A stretch of DNA of 64,000 bases, taken from Nocardioides guangzhouensis. GTDB lineage: Bacteria > Actinomycetota > Actinomycetes > Propionibacteriales > Nocardioidaceae. A model generated the notes under the pieces. It searched no databases, was not told where the DNA came from, and worked only from the letters and a program-made list of their open reading frames with translations. Positions 51,131 through 59,248 of this stretch are shown here, in pieces. The stretch spans positions 1 through 64,000 of the forward strand of contig NZ_SDKM01000025.1 of the NCBI RefSeq assembly GCF_004519545.1, in the 5' to 3' direction. The position numbers and the translations under genes were made by a program. Positions within the stretch are counted from its first letter, which is position 1, and every line of letters begins with the position of its first letter.

Positions 51131-52039
51131 GTGTCCGAGTCGCGCCGTGGGTTCCTGCTCGGGGTCGCGGCGTACGGCATGTGGGGCGCGTTCCCGCTCT
51201 ACTGGCCGCTGCTCGAACCGGCCGGTGCGGTCGAGATCCTCGCCCACCGGATCCTCTGGTCGATGATCACCATGGGCCTGCTGGTCCTCGTGCTCGGCCG
51301 GTGGGGCCACTTCACCGCCCTGTTCGGTGTACGGCGCACCCGGCGGCTGCTGACGGTGGCCGCCCTCGTCATCGCCGTCAACTGGGCGACGTTCATCTAC
51401 GGCGTCAACACCAACCACGTCGTCGAGGTGTCACTCGGCTATTTCATCAACCCGCTGGTCACCGTGCTCATGGGTGTGCTGGTCCTGCACGAGACCCTCC
51501 GTCCGGCACAGTGGATGGCGCTCGGCATCGCGACCGTCGCGGTGGTCGTGCTCACGGTCGACTACGGGCGGCCCCCGTGGATCGCGCTGGTCCTCGCCTG
51601 CTCGTTCGGCACCTACGGGCTGGCCAAGAAGCAGGCCGGCGCCGGTGCGGTCGAGAGCCTGGCCTTCGAGACCGTGCTGCTCGCGCCGCTCGCCGCGGCG
51701 TACCTCGTGTGGCTCGCGGCCCGCGGCGAGGGCGGCTACACCACCCACGGGGTCGGCCACATGCTGCTGCTGGCCAGCACCGGCATCGTCACCGCGCTGC
51801 CGCTGATCTGCTTCGGCGCGGCCGCGATCCGGCTCAACCTGGTCACGCTCGGGCTGCTGCAGTACCTCGCGCCGGTGCTGCAGTTCATCACCGGGCTGGT
51901 GATCTTCGACGAGCAGATGCCGGCCACCCGCTGGATCGGGTTCGGGCTGGTGTGGATAGCGCTGATCATCTTCACCTTCGAGGCGATCCACTACCGCCGT
52001 CGGCAGCTGCGGCTCGCCGTCGAGGCCAGCGCGATCTGA
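51131..52039 (+). CDS. rarD: EamA-family transporter RarD
   Basis: 302 residues, GTG start. Ten predicted membrane helices in two EamA repeats. RarD-type features are the N-terminal GFLLGVAAYGMWGAFPLYWP and EILAHRILWSM, followed by NWATFIYGVNTNHVVEVSLG, YFINPLVTVLMGVL. The C-terminal repeat contains LLQYLAPVLQFITGLVIFDE. RarD was named from chloramphenicol-sensitivity phenotypes; the transported substrate is not settled. No operon partner. Confidence 0.88.
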   Translation: MSESRRGFLLGVAAYGMWGAFPLYWPLLEPAGAVEILAHRILWSMITMGLLVLVLGRWGHFTALFGVRRTRRLLTVAALVIAVNWATFIYGVNTNHVVEVSLGYFINPLVTVLMGVLVLHETLRPAQWMALGIATVAVVVLTVDYGRPPWIALVLACSFGTYGLAKKQAGAGAVESLAFETVLLAPLAAAYLVWLAARGEGGYTTHGVGHMLLLASTGIVTALPLICFGAAAIRLNLVTLGLLQYLAPVLQFITGLVIFDEQMPATRWIGFGLVWIALIIFTFEAIHYRRRQLRLAVEASAI

Positions 52040-52379
52040 GCGAGGGACCGGGGGCAGAGCCAGAAGAAACCCCGGGACAGCCAGAACCAATGACGTCCCA
52101 GCCCCTCACTCGGTCGTCGCAGATCGGCCTGAGCGCGCACTGACGTGACCGGGCAAGACGCTGGCTCAGGGTGTCAGGGCACCGTCGGGACCATCCGGCT
52201 CCGCCAGGTCCTGCGCGAGCAACGCGGCGCGCGTCGGGGCCCCGTGATGCGCGGGCCCGCCGGTCGGCGTGGACGGGCTTGAAAAGAATCCGGGTCGAGG
52301 TGTCGTATCGGGACGAGTGCCTTCGTGGAGAAGGTGAGGGCGGCCGTCCGGGCTGCCCCTACACACAGAGGAGCTGGAG
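52040..52379. other. Intergenic, 340 bp, nothing recognised
   Basis: No supported gene, hairpin or repeat. An AGGAGCTGGAG ribosome-binding site for the next gene lies at its right end. Confidence 0.5.
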
Positions 52380-52748
52380 ATGGCGCTGTACCTGATCGCA
52401 TTCAACGACGAGTGGACGCCGGAACTCACCTTGGAGGAGCTGCGTGAGCGGGGCACGGCAGCCAGGGCCGTGATCGCGGAGGCTAGGGCCGCCGGCGTCT
52501 TCGTCTTCAGCGACGGCGGCCTGGACGCCTCCACCGTCGTGTGCAACGTCGTACCGAGCGACGGCTCACCGGTCTTCACCGACGGGCCGTTCGTCGAGTC
52601 CAAGGAGCACCTAGGCGGCTTCGCGGTCGTCGACGTGGCCGACGACGAGGAGGCGCGGTACTGGGCAGGCCGGATCGCGGTCGCGGTGGGCTGGCCGCAG
52701 GAGGTGCACCGCTTCCCGCACCGCCTGGCGATGAGCACCGACACGTAG
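52380..52748 (+). CDS. YciI/DGPF-domain family protein
   Basis: 122 residues starting MALYLIAFNDEWTPELTLEE after a strong AGGAG. The ferredoxin-like YciI fold is marked by VFTDGPFVESKEHLGGFAVV, the DGPF motif typical of this subfamily, and a final strand HRFPHRLAM. Such proteins often accompany ECF sigma factors, which is not the case here. Enzymatic activity unknown. Confidence 0.85.
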   Translation: MALYLIAFNDEWTPELTLEELRERGTAARAVIAEARAAGVFVFSDGGLDASTVVCNVVPSDGSPVFTDGPFVESKEHLGGFAVVDVADDEEARYWAGRIAVAVGWPQEVHRFPHRLAMSTDT

Positions 52749-52830
52749 CCCGACGGGACGGGGCGTGCCGTTCACTCACTCGCCATGTTCGGCACACCAC
52801 GTGCTCACCGGGCATCCCTAGGTTCCGATC

Positions 52831-54936
52831 ATGACCATCACCCCGCCATCCCCTGACCGTCAGCGTCGACTCCTCCCGCTGGCCGGGCCGCACGGGTCCC
52901 GCAGCTGGGCAACCTGCTTCTACCGGTGCGGCAATGCCTGCGACCACCCGGAGCCCAACACCTCGGGCAACGAGCACGTTTCCGAGGTCATCGAGAACGC
53001 CATCCGTCGCCGGGCCTTCCTCGGCGGCAGTGCCGCCGCGGCCGGTGCCTCCGCCCTGGTCGTCAGCGGTCTCGTCTCCCCCGCCGCCGCCCTGGGCCGC
53101 GGGCAGGACCGCCCCGCAGGCGGCCACGGTCGCAGCGGCCGCACCGCCGCCACCGACGGCTGGACCCCGGTCGAGCCGAACGTCCGCGACACCGTCTCGG
53201 TGCCGTCGGGCTACCGGACCTCGCTGGTCGCCGCCTGGGGCGACGCGGTGGTCGCCGGCGCGCCCGCCTTCGACCCCTACGCCCAGACCCCGGAGGGCGC
53301 CGCGCAGCAGTTCGGCTACAACAACGACTACATCGGTGTGCTCCCGCTGGACCGTCAGCACGCGCTGCTGGTGTGCAACCACGAGTACACCAACGAAGAG
53401 CTGATGTTCCCGCCGGACACCTACGACTCGGCGACCACCAAGAAGATCGCGATGGCCTCACACGGCATGTCGGTGCTGAAGATCCAGCGCCAGGGCCGCT
53501 CCGGCTCCTGGAAGCGCACCAGCCCGCGCGCCTCGTCGTACAACCGCCGGATCACCGCCTCCACGCCGTTCGAGCTCGACGGCCCGGCCGCCGGCGACGC
53601 CCGGCTGCGGACCACCGCCGACCCGTCCGGCCGCACCGTCCTCGGCACCCTCAACAACTGCGCCGGCGGCACCACGCCGTGGGGCACGGTGCTGTCCGGG
53701 GAGGAGAACTTCAACCAGTACTTCGACAAGTCCGGCGCCCTCGACAGCCGCTACACCACGTCGTACGCCCGCTACGGGATCACCGGCACCGGTTCCCGCG
53801 GCTGGAGCGAGGTCGACCCGCGCTTCGACCTGACCACCGAGCCGCACGAACCGTTCCGGTTCGGCTGGGTCGTCGAGATCGACCCGCACGACCCGAGGAG
53901 CACGCCGCGCAAGCACACGATGCTCGGCCGGTTCAAGCACGAGGGCGCCAACATCCACATCGCCGACAGCGGGCACGCCGTCGCGTACATGGGCGACGAC
54001 GAGCGCGGCGACTACCTCTACAAGTTCGTCTCCGCAGACCGCTTCGACGCCCGCGACACCCAGGCCGCGCGGCGGCGGAACCTGCAGCTGCTCACCCGCG
54101 GGACGCTGTACGTCGCGAAGCTCACCGGAGACGGCGGCACCGTGGACCCGGCCACCAACCGGTTCGTGCCGACCGACGGCGAGTGGGACGGCACCGGCGC
54201 GTGGATCCCACTGACCAGCGACACCACGTCGTACGTCGCGGGGATGAGCGTGGCGGACGTCCTCATCGACACCCGCCTGGCCGCGGACAAGGTCTCCCCT
54301 ACCCGCATGGACCGGCCCGAGGACGTCGAGCCCAACCCGGTCAACGGCCGGATCTACGCGGCGCTGACCAACAACTCCAACCGCGGCACCAGCTACCCCG
54401 TCGACGAGCCGAACCCGCTCGGCTCCAGCAACACCCGGCCCGCGCTCGGCGCCGCCCTGACCCGGCAGTCCGGCAACCGCAACGGCTACGTGCTGGAGCT
54501 CGCCGAGAACGGCAACGACCACGCCGGCGCGGCGTTCACCTGGAAGCTGCTGCTCGTGTGCGGCGACCCGGAGTCGCCCGAGACCTACTTCGCGGGCTTC
54601 CCGAAGGACAGGGTCAGCCCGATCAGCTGCCCGGACAACGTGACGTTCGACTCGGTCGGCAACCTGTGGGTGGCCACCGACGGCAACGTGCTCGGTTCGC
54701 ACGACGGCCTGTTCCGGGTCCCGGTCGCCGGCCCGAGCCGCGGACAGGTCCAGCAGTTCCTCACCGTGCCCGTCGGCGCGGAGTGCTGCGGCCCGCTGCT
54801 CGGCCCGGACGACGGCTCGGTGTGGGCGGCGATCCAGCACCCGGGCGAGGGCGGCACGTACGCCGCGCCGACCAGCACCTGGCCGCACACCCACGCGTTC
54901 CCGCGTCCCGGCGTGGTGGTGACCCACCGCGCCTGA
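52831..54936 (+). CDS. PhoX-family (DUF839) phosphatase, Tat-exported
   Basis: 701 residues. A twin-arginine signal RRRAFLGGSAAAAGASALVV (59-78) lies after a 58-residue leader that contains a CGNACDHPEPNTSGNEHV segment typical of the family. The mature domain shows the beta-propeller pattern of PhoX/DUF839: VCNHEYTNEELMFPP, TPWGTVLSGEENFNQYFD, GRFKHEGANIHI, HAVAYMGDDERGDYLYKFVS, RPEDVEPNPVNGRIYAALTN and SCPDNVTFDSVGNLWVATDG. Ca2+/Fe-type metal-binding residues are consistent with these. It is probably an extracellular phosphatase releasing phosphate. No phosphate-regulatory gene is adjacent. Confidence 0.85.
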   Translation: MTITPPSPDRQRRLLPLAGPHGSRSWATCFYRCGNACDHPEPNTSGNEHVSEVIENAIRRRAFLGGSAAAAGASALVVSGLVSPAAALGRGQDRPAGGHGRSGRTAATDGWTPVEPNVRDTVSVPSGYRTSLVAAWGDAVVAGAPAFDPYAQTPEGAAQQFGYNNDYIGVLPLDRQHALLVCNHEYTNEELMFPPDTYDSATTKKIAMASHGMSVLKIQRQGRSGSWKRTSPRASSYNRRITASTPFELDGPAAGDARLRTTADPSGRTVLGTLNNCAGGTTPWGTVLSGEENFNQYFDKSGALDSRYTTSYARYGITGTGSRGWSEVDPRFDLTTEPHEPFRFGWVVEIDPHDPRSTPRKHTMLGRFKHEGANIHIADSGHAVAYMGDDERGDYLYKFVSADRFDARDTQAARRRNLQLLTRGTLYVAKLTGDGGTVDPATNRFVPTDGEWDGTGAWIPLTSDTTSYVAGMSVADVLIDTRLAADKVSPTRMDRPEDVEPNPVNGRIYAALTNNSNRGTSYPVDEPNPLGSSNTRPALGAALTRQSGNRNGYVLELAENGNDHAGAAFTWKLLLVCGDPESPETYFAGFPKDRVSPISCPDNVTFDSVGNLWVATDGNVLGSHDGLFRVPVAGPSRGQVQQFLTVPVGAECCGPLLGPDDGSVWAAIQHPGEGGTYAAPTSTWPHTHAFPRPGVVVTHRA

Positions 54937-55000
54937 CCGGGAGCCCGGCCTCACGGCCCGTCACGGATCGCTCGGGATCCGCGGCGGGCCGTTGCCGTGC

Positions 55001-55116
55001 CGGGACGTCGTACGGCGTGGTCGCCGGGGCGCCGGGGCGACCCGAACGCATGACGCTCGGCGGGACGTCATACGACGTGGTCGTCGGAGTCGTCGGAGCG
55101 ACCGGGACGGATGACG
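55001..55116. repeat. 60-bp imperfect tandem duplication
   Basis: A 55-bp segment starting CGGGACGTCGTACGGCGTGG (55001) recurs at 55061 as CGGGACGTCATACGACGTGG, with a period of exactly 60 bp and about 80% identity. Each copy contains a palindromic ACGTCRTACGRCGT core. It fills the gap between the phosphatase gene and the convergent prenyl synthase gene. Confidence 0.75.
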
Positions 55117-56127
55117 TCAGGCGGTGCGGGTGGCGACCACGTCGGCGAACGCGTCGAGCGCCTCGCGGACCGGGCCCTCGGGGAGCACCTTGAGCAGCGC
55201 CTTGGCCTCGTGCGCGCGGTCGACGACGTAGGCGCGAGCCTCCGCCATCGCCGGGTGCGCGCGCAGCAGCCCCAGCGCCTCGGCGTGCAGGGCGTCGTCG
55301 GTGAGGTCGGCGTCGAGCAGCTCGAGCAGCCGGGCGTCGGCCGGGTCCGACGAGCGCCTGGCCAGCAGCACCGGCAGCGTGGGCACGCCCTCGCGCAGGT
55401 CGGTGCCCGGGGTCTTGCCGGACTCGTCGGAGTCGGAGGCGATGTCGAGGATGTCGTCGGAGATCTGGAACGCGCACCCCACGATCTCGCCGTACGCCGC
55501 CAGGGCCTCCTCGACTTCGCGCGGGGCGCCCGCGAACCGGGCGCCGTAGAGGGCCGAGGTCGCGATCAGCGAGCCGGTCTTGCCCGCGACCACGGCGAGG
55601 TGGTGCTCGAGCGGGTCGGCGTCCGCAGCCGGGGCCACGGTCTCCATGATCTGCCCCTCGACCAGGCGGGTGAACGTCTGCGCCTGGATGCGCACGGCGT
55701 CCGCGCCCAGCTCGGCGGTCAGCTCGGAGCTCTTCGAGAACAGGAAGTCACCGGTGAGGATCGCGACGTGGTTGTCCCAGCGTGCGTTCGCCGAGTCGGC
55801 GCCGCGCCGCAGCGCGGCCTCGTCCATCACGTCGTCGTGGTAGAGCGAGGCGAGGTGGGTCAGCTCGACCACGCAGGCCGCGGTGACCACGTCGTCGGAG
55901 GCGGCGTCGGGGCCGGTCTCCGCGGCCAGCAGCACCAGCAGCGGCCGGAACCGCTTGCCGCCGGCGTGCAGCAGGTGCCGGGCTGCGGTGGTGACGTACT
56001 CCGTGCGGCCGGTGACGTGACGCTCGAGCTCGCGCTCGACCTCCGCCATCCTGGCGCGCAGCCGCTCCGCGAGGGCCTCGTCGAGGACCGGCAGGGCGAG
56101 GGCCGCGGGGGCTGGCGTGGGGGTCAC
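55117..56127 (-). CDS. Polyprenyl diphosphate synthase
   Basis: 336 residues from the GTG at 56127, overlapping the nuoN stop by 4 bases. The two aspartate-rich motifs are SLYHDDVMDEA (first DDxxD) and AFQISDDILDIA (second). GGKRFRPLLVLL and the K in AGKTGSLIATSA are the other substrate-binding positions. It condenses isopentenyl diphosphate onto an allylic primer to make a long prenyl chain. In actinobacteria the copy following nuoN is typically the heptaprenyl- or nonaprenyl-type synthase for the menaquinone side chain, which fits its coupling to complex I. The chain length cannot be read reliably. Confidence 0.9.
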   Translation of the reverse strand: MTPTPAPAALALPVLDEALAERLRARMAEVERELERHVTGRTEYVTTAARHLLHAGGKRFRPLLVLLAAETGPDAASDDVVTAACVVELTHLASLYHDDVMDEAALRRGADSANARWDNHVAILTGDFLFSKSSELTAELGADAVRIQAQTFTRLVEGQIMETVAPAADADPLEHHLAVVAGKTGSLIATSALYGARFAGAPREVEEALAAYGEIVGCAFQISDDILDIASDSDESGKTPGTDLREGVPTLPVLLARRSSDPADARLLELLDADLTDDALHAEALGLLRAHPAMAEARAYVVDRAHEAKALLKVLPEGPVREALDAFADVVATRTA

Positions 56128-57716
56128 CTGATGAATTCTCCCGCATGCGCGGCCAGGTCGAGCACCGGCCCGGGCACGATGCCGAGCAGCAGCGTCGCGG
56201 CGACCCCCAGCGCGATGGTCACCGCGGTGAGCACGCTCGGCAGGGTGACCGACGGGCCGGCGCCCACCGGGTCGGCGAAGTACATCAGCACGATCACGCG
56301 GACGTAGAAGAACGCCGCCAGGGCGCTGGTCAGCACCGCGACCACGACCACCGGCCAGGCACCGGCCGACATCGCGACCGCGAACACCGCCCACTTGCCG
56401 GTGAAGCCTGCGGTCAGCGGGATGCCGGCCATGCTGAGCAGGAAGAACGCGAAGATGCCGGCGACGATCGGCGACTCCTTGCCCAGCCCGGCCCAGCGGC
56501 TCAGGTGGTTGGTCTCGCCGCCCGCGTCGCGCACCATCGAGACGATGGCGAACGCGCCGAGGGTCATGAAGCCGTAGGTGACCAGGTAGAACAGCACCGC
56601 CTGCAGCGAGGTGATCTCGCCCGAGGAGAGCTCGCTGGCGCTCTGCGCACCGAGGACGCCGGTCAGCAGGAAGCCGGTGTGCGCCACCGAGGAGTAGGCC
56701 AGCATGCGCTTGATGTCGGACTGCGCGATCGCGAGCAGCGCGCCGACCAGCATGGTCAGGATCGCGATCACCCACAGCATCGGCTGCCAGCTCCAGCGCT
56801 CGTTGCCGAACGCCACGTAGTAGAGCCGCATCAGCGCGCCGAACGCCGCCACCTTGGTCGCGGCCGCCATGAAGCCGGTGACCGCGGTCGGGGCGCCCTG
56901 GTAGACGTCGGGCGTCCAGGCCTGGAACGGCGCGGCGCCGACCTTGAACAGCAGGCCGACCGAGATCAGGCCCATGCCGGCCAGCAGCAGCGTGCGGTTG
57001 CCGGTGTTGTTCGAGATCGCCTCGTTGATGCCGCCGAACTCCATCGTGCCGGCGTACCCGTAGACCAGGGCGATGCCGTAGATGAAGAACCCGGAGGAGA
57101 ACGCGCCGAGCAGGAAGTACTTCAGCGCCGCCTCCTGGCTCAGCAGCCGCCGGCGACGGGCCAGGCCGGAGAGCAGGTAGAGCGGCAGCGACAGCACCTC
57201 GAGTGCGACGAACATCGTCAGCAGGTCGTTGGACGCGGGGAACAGCATCATGCCGCCGACCGCGAACATCATCAGCGGGAAGACCTCGGTGTGGTCGAGG
57301 CCGCGGGTGGACGCCTCCCGCTCTGCTTCGGTGCCGGGCAGCGCGGCGGCCTGGCCGGCGAACGCCGACACCCCGCCCTCGAGCTCGCGCTCGGCGAACA
57401 GCAGCAGGCCCCCGACAGCGATCAGCAGGATCAGGCCCCACAGGAAGATCGCCGGGCCGTCCACGACGATCGCGCCCTCGGCGGTGATCCCGCCCTTGGC
57501 GGCACCCCCGGCGGTCTCGTTGAGGTCGAGGCCGATCATGACCGTGCCGACGAACGCGGCGGCCAGGCCGACCAGTGCCAGCAGCACCTGGGTGGCGTAG
57601 CGGACCCGGCGCGGCGCGAACGCCTCGACGAGCACACCGGCGCACGCGACGCCGAAGACCAGCAGCATCGGCCAGACCTCGGCGTACCCGATGACGGGCT
57701 TCGAGAACTCGATCAC
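56124..57716 (-). CDS. nuoN: NADH-quinone oxidoreductase subunit N
   Basis: 530 residues, GTG start overlapping nuoM by 4 bases. About 14 helices. Antiporter-like subunit signatures include the conserved Lys/His helices (TDVYQGAPTAVTGFMAAATK) and QSDIKRMLAYSSVAHTGFLL. The C-terminal part LTAGFTGKWAVFAVAMSAGA is typical of NuoN. It is one of three proton-pumping modules of complex I. An extra polar stretch between helices (ELEGGVSAFAGQAAALPGTE) is common in actinobacterial forms. Confidence 0.95.
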   Translation of the reverse strand: MIEFSKPVIGYAEVWPMLLVFGVACAGVLVEAFAPRRVRYATQVLLALVGLAAAFVGTVMIGLDLNETAGGAAKGGITAEGAIVVDGPAIFLWGLILLIAVGGLLLFAERELEGGVSAFAGQAAALPGTEAEREASTRGLDHTEVFPLMMFAVGGMMLFPASNDLLTMFVALEVLSLPLYLLSGLARRRRLLSQEAALKYFLLGAFSSGFFIYGIALVYGYAGTMEFGGINEAISNNTGNRTLLLAGMGLISVGLLFKVGAAPFQAWTPDVYQGAPTAVTGFMAAATKVAAFGALMRLYYVAFGNERWSWQPMLWVIAILTMLVGALLAIAQSDIKRMLAYSSVAHTGFLLTGVLGAQSASELSSGEITSLQAVLFYLVTYGFMTLGAFAIVSMVRDAGGETNHLSRWAGLGKESPIVAGIFAFFLLSMAGIPLTAGFTGKWAVFAVAMSAGAWPVVVVAVLTSALAAFFYVRVIVLMYFADPVGAGPSVTLPSVLTAVTIALGVAATLLLGIVPGPVLDLAAHAGEFIR

Positions 57717-59248
57717 TGGTGGTCCTCCTCCGCCTGCGTGCCGGCGGGCACGGTCGGCGGCTCGTCCTGGACGCCGACGGTCGTCATGGTGGTCTCGATG
57801 GCCGGGTTGATGACGTCGAGCAGCGGCTGCGGGAAGAACCCGACCAGCACCATCGCCAGCAGGATCGGGGCGATCGCCCCGACCTCACGCCGGTTCAGGT
57901 CGACGACGGTCTCGACGCCCGGCTGGACCGGTCCGGTCATGGTCCGCTGGTACATCAGCAGGACGTAGATCGCGGCCAGCACGATGCCGGACACCGCGAT
58001 CGCACCGACCCACCAGGCGTGGCTGAACCCGCCGACCAGGACCAGGAACTCGGAGATGAACGGCGAGAGGCCGGGCAGGCCGAGCGTGGCCAGGCCGGCC
58101 ACCAGGAAGGTGCCGGCCAGCACCGGGGCCACCTTCTCCACGCCGCCCTGCGCGCTGATCAGCGGCGTGCCGCGACGGTGGATGAGGTAGCCGGCGATGA
58201 GGAACAGCGCGGCCGTCGAGAGCCCGTGGTTGAACATGTAGAGCGTCGCGCCGGACAGCCCCTGGCTGTTGAGCACGAAGATGCCGAGCACGATGAACCC
58301 GAAGTGGGACAGCGAGGTCAGGCCGATCAGGCGCAGCATGTTGTCCTGGCCGATCGCCAGCAGCGCGCCGTACACGATGCTGATCAGGGCCATCACCACC
58401 ACGACCGGGGTGGCCCAGTCGGAGGCCTCCGGGAACAGGCCGAGGCAGAACCGCAGCATGCCGTAGGTGCCGATCTTGTCGAGCACGCAGATCAGCAGCA
58501 CGCTGGTGCCCGGTGTGGCCGCGGCGGTCGTGTCGGGCAGCCAGGTGTGCACCGGGAACATCGGCGCCTTGATCGCGAACGCGATGAAGAAGCCGAGGAA
58601 CAGCCAGCGACCCTCGACGGTGCCGATGTCGAGCTGGGCCAGGTTCGAGATGAGGTACGACGGCTCGCCCTGGCTGGCGGACAGGGCGTAGAGCCCCACC
58701 ACCGACGCCAGCATGATCAGGCCGCCGGCCAGCATGTAGAGCAGGAACTTCACCGCGGCCCGGGCCCGGTTCTCGCCGCCGAAGCCACCGATGAGGAAGT
58801 ACGCCGGGATCAGCGTCGCCTCGAACACGACGTAGAACAGCAGCACGTCCTGGGCGAGGAACACCGCCAGCGCGAGGCCCTCGAGCGCCAGCATCAGGGC
58901 GAAGAACGCCTTGGTGTTGCGGGTGTCGGCGTCGTTCCAGGAGGCGAGCACCACCAGCGGGACCAGCAGCGAGGTGAGCAGCACCAGGGTCAGCGCGATG
59001 CCGTCGACACCGACCGCGTAGGACGCGCCGAACGCCTCGATCCAGGTGTGCGTCTCGGTGAGCTGCATGCCGGCGCCGGTGTCGTACTGCGTGGCGGTGC
59101 CGACCGCGGCAGCCAGCGTCAGCGTCGTGAACAGCAGCGCCAGCTGCTTGGGCAGCGCCGCGCCGGGACGCGAGGGCAGGAACGCCGTGACCACCGCTCC
59201 GACGAGCGGCACCACGATCAGCGTGGTCAGCCAGGGGAAGTCAATCAT
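57713..59248 (-). CDS. nuoM: NADH-quinone oxidoreductase subunit M
   Basis: 511 residues from the ATG at 59248, which overlaps the nuoL stop (ATGA). About 14 helices. The key pump residues lie in FFALMLALEGLALAVFLAQD (Glu) and APMFPVHTWLPDTTAAATPG (Lys nearby in FIAFAIKAPMFP). QDNMLRLIGLTSLSHFGFIV and GLPGLSPFISEFLVLVGGFS are hallmarks of the family. C-terminal cytoplasmic tail of about 40 residues. Membrane arm subunit of complex I. Confidence 0.96.
   Translation of the reverse strand: MIDFPWLTTLIVVPLVGAVVTAFLPSRPGAALPKQLALLFTTLTLAAAVGTATQYDTGAGMQLTETHTWIEAFGASYAVGVDGIALTLVLLTSLLVPLVVLASWNDADTRNTKAFFALMLALEGLALAVFLAQDVLLFYVVFEATLIPAYFLIGGFGGENRARAAVKFLLYMLAGGLIMLASVVGLYALSASQGEPSYLISNLAQLDIGTVEGRWLFLGFFIAFAIKAPMFPVHTWLPDTTAAATPGTSVLLICVLDKIGTYGMLRFCLGLFPEASDWATPVVVVMALISIVYGALLAIGQDNMLRLIGLTSLSHFGFIVLGIFVLNSQGLSGATLYMFNHGLSTAALFLIAGYLIHRRGTPLISAQGGVEKVAPVLAGTFLVAGLATLGLPGLSPFISEFLVLVGGFSHAWWVGAIAVSGIVLAAIYVLLMYQRTMTGPVQPGVETVVDLNRREVGAIAPILLAMVLVGFFPQPLLDVINPAIETTMTTVGVQDEPPTVPAGTQAEEDHQ

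Noticed and set aside
55117..57645. A long minus-strand open frame fusing the prenyl synthase with another 500 residues
   Set aside because: The synthase has a clear GTG start at 56127. The extension is the out-of-frame shadow of nuoN.
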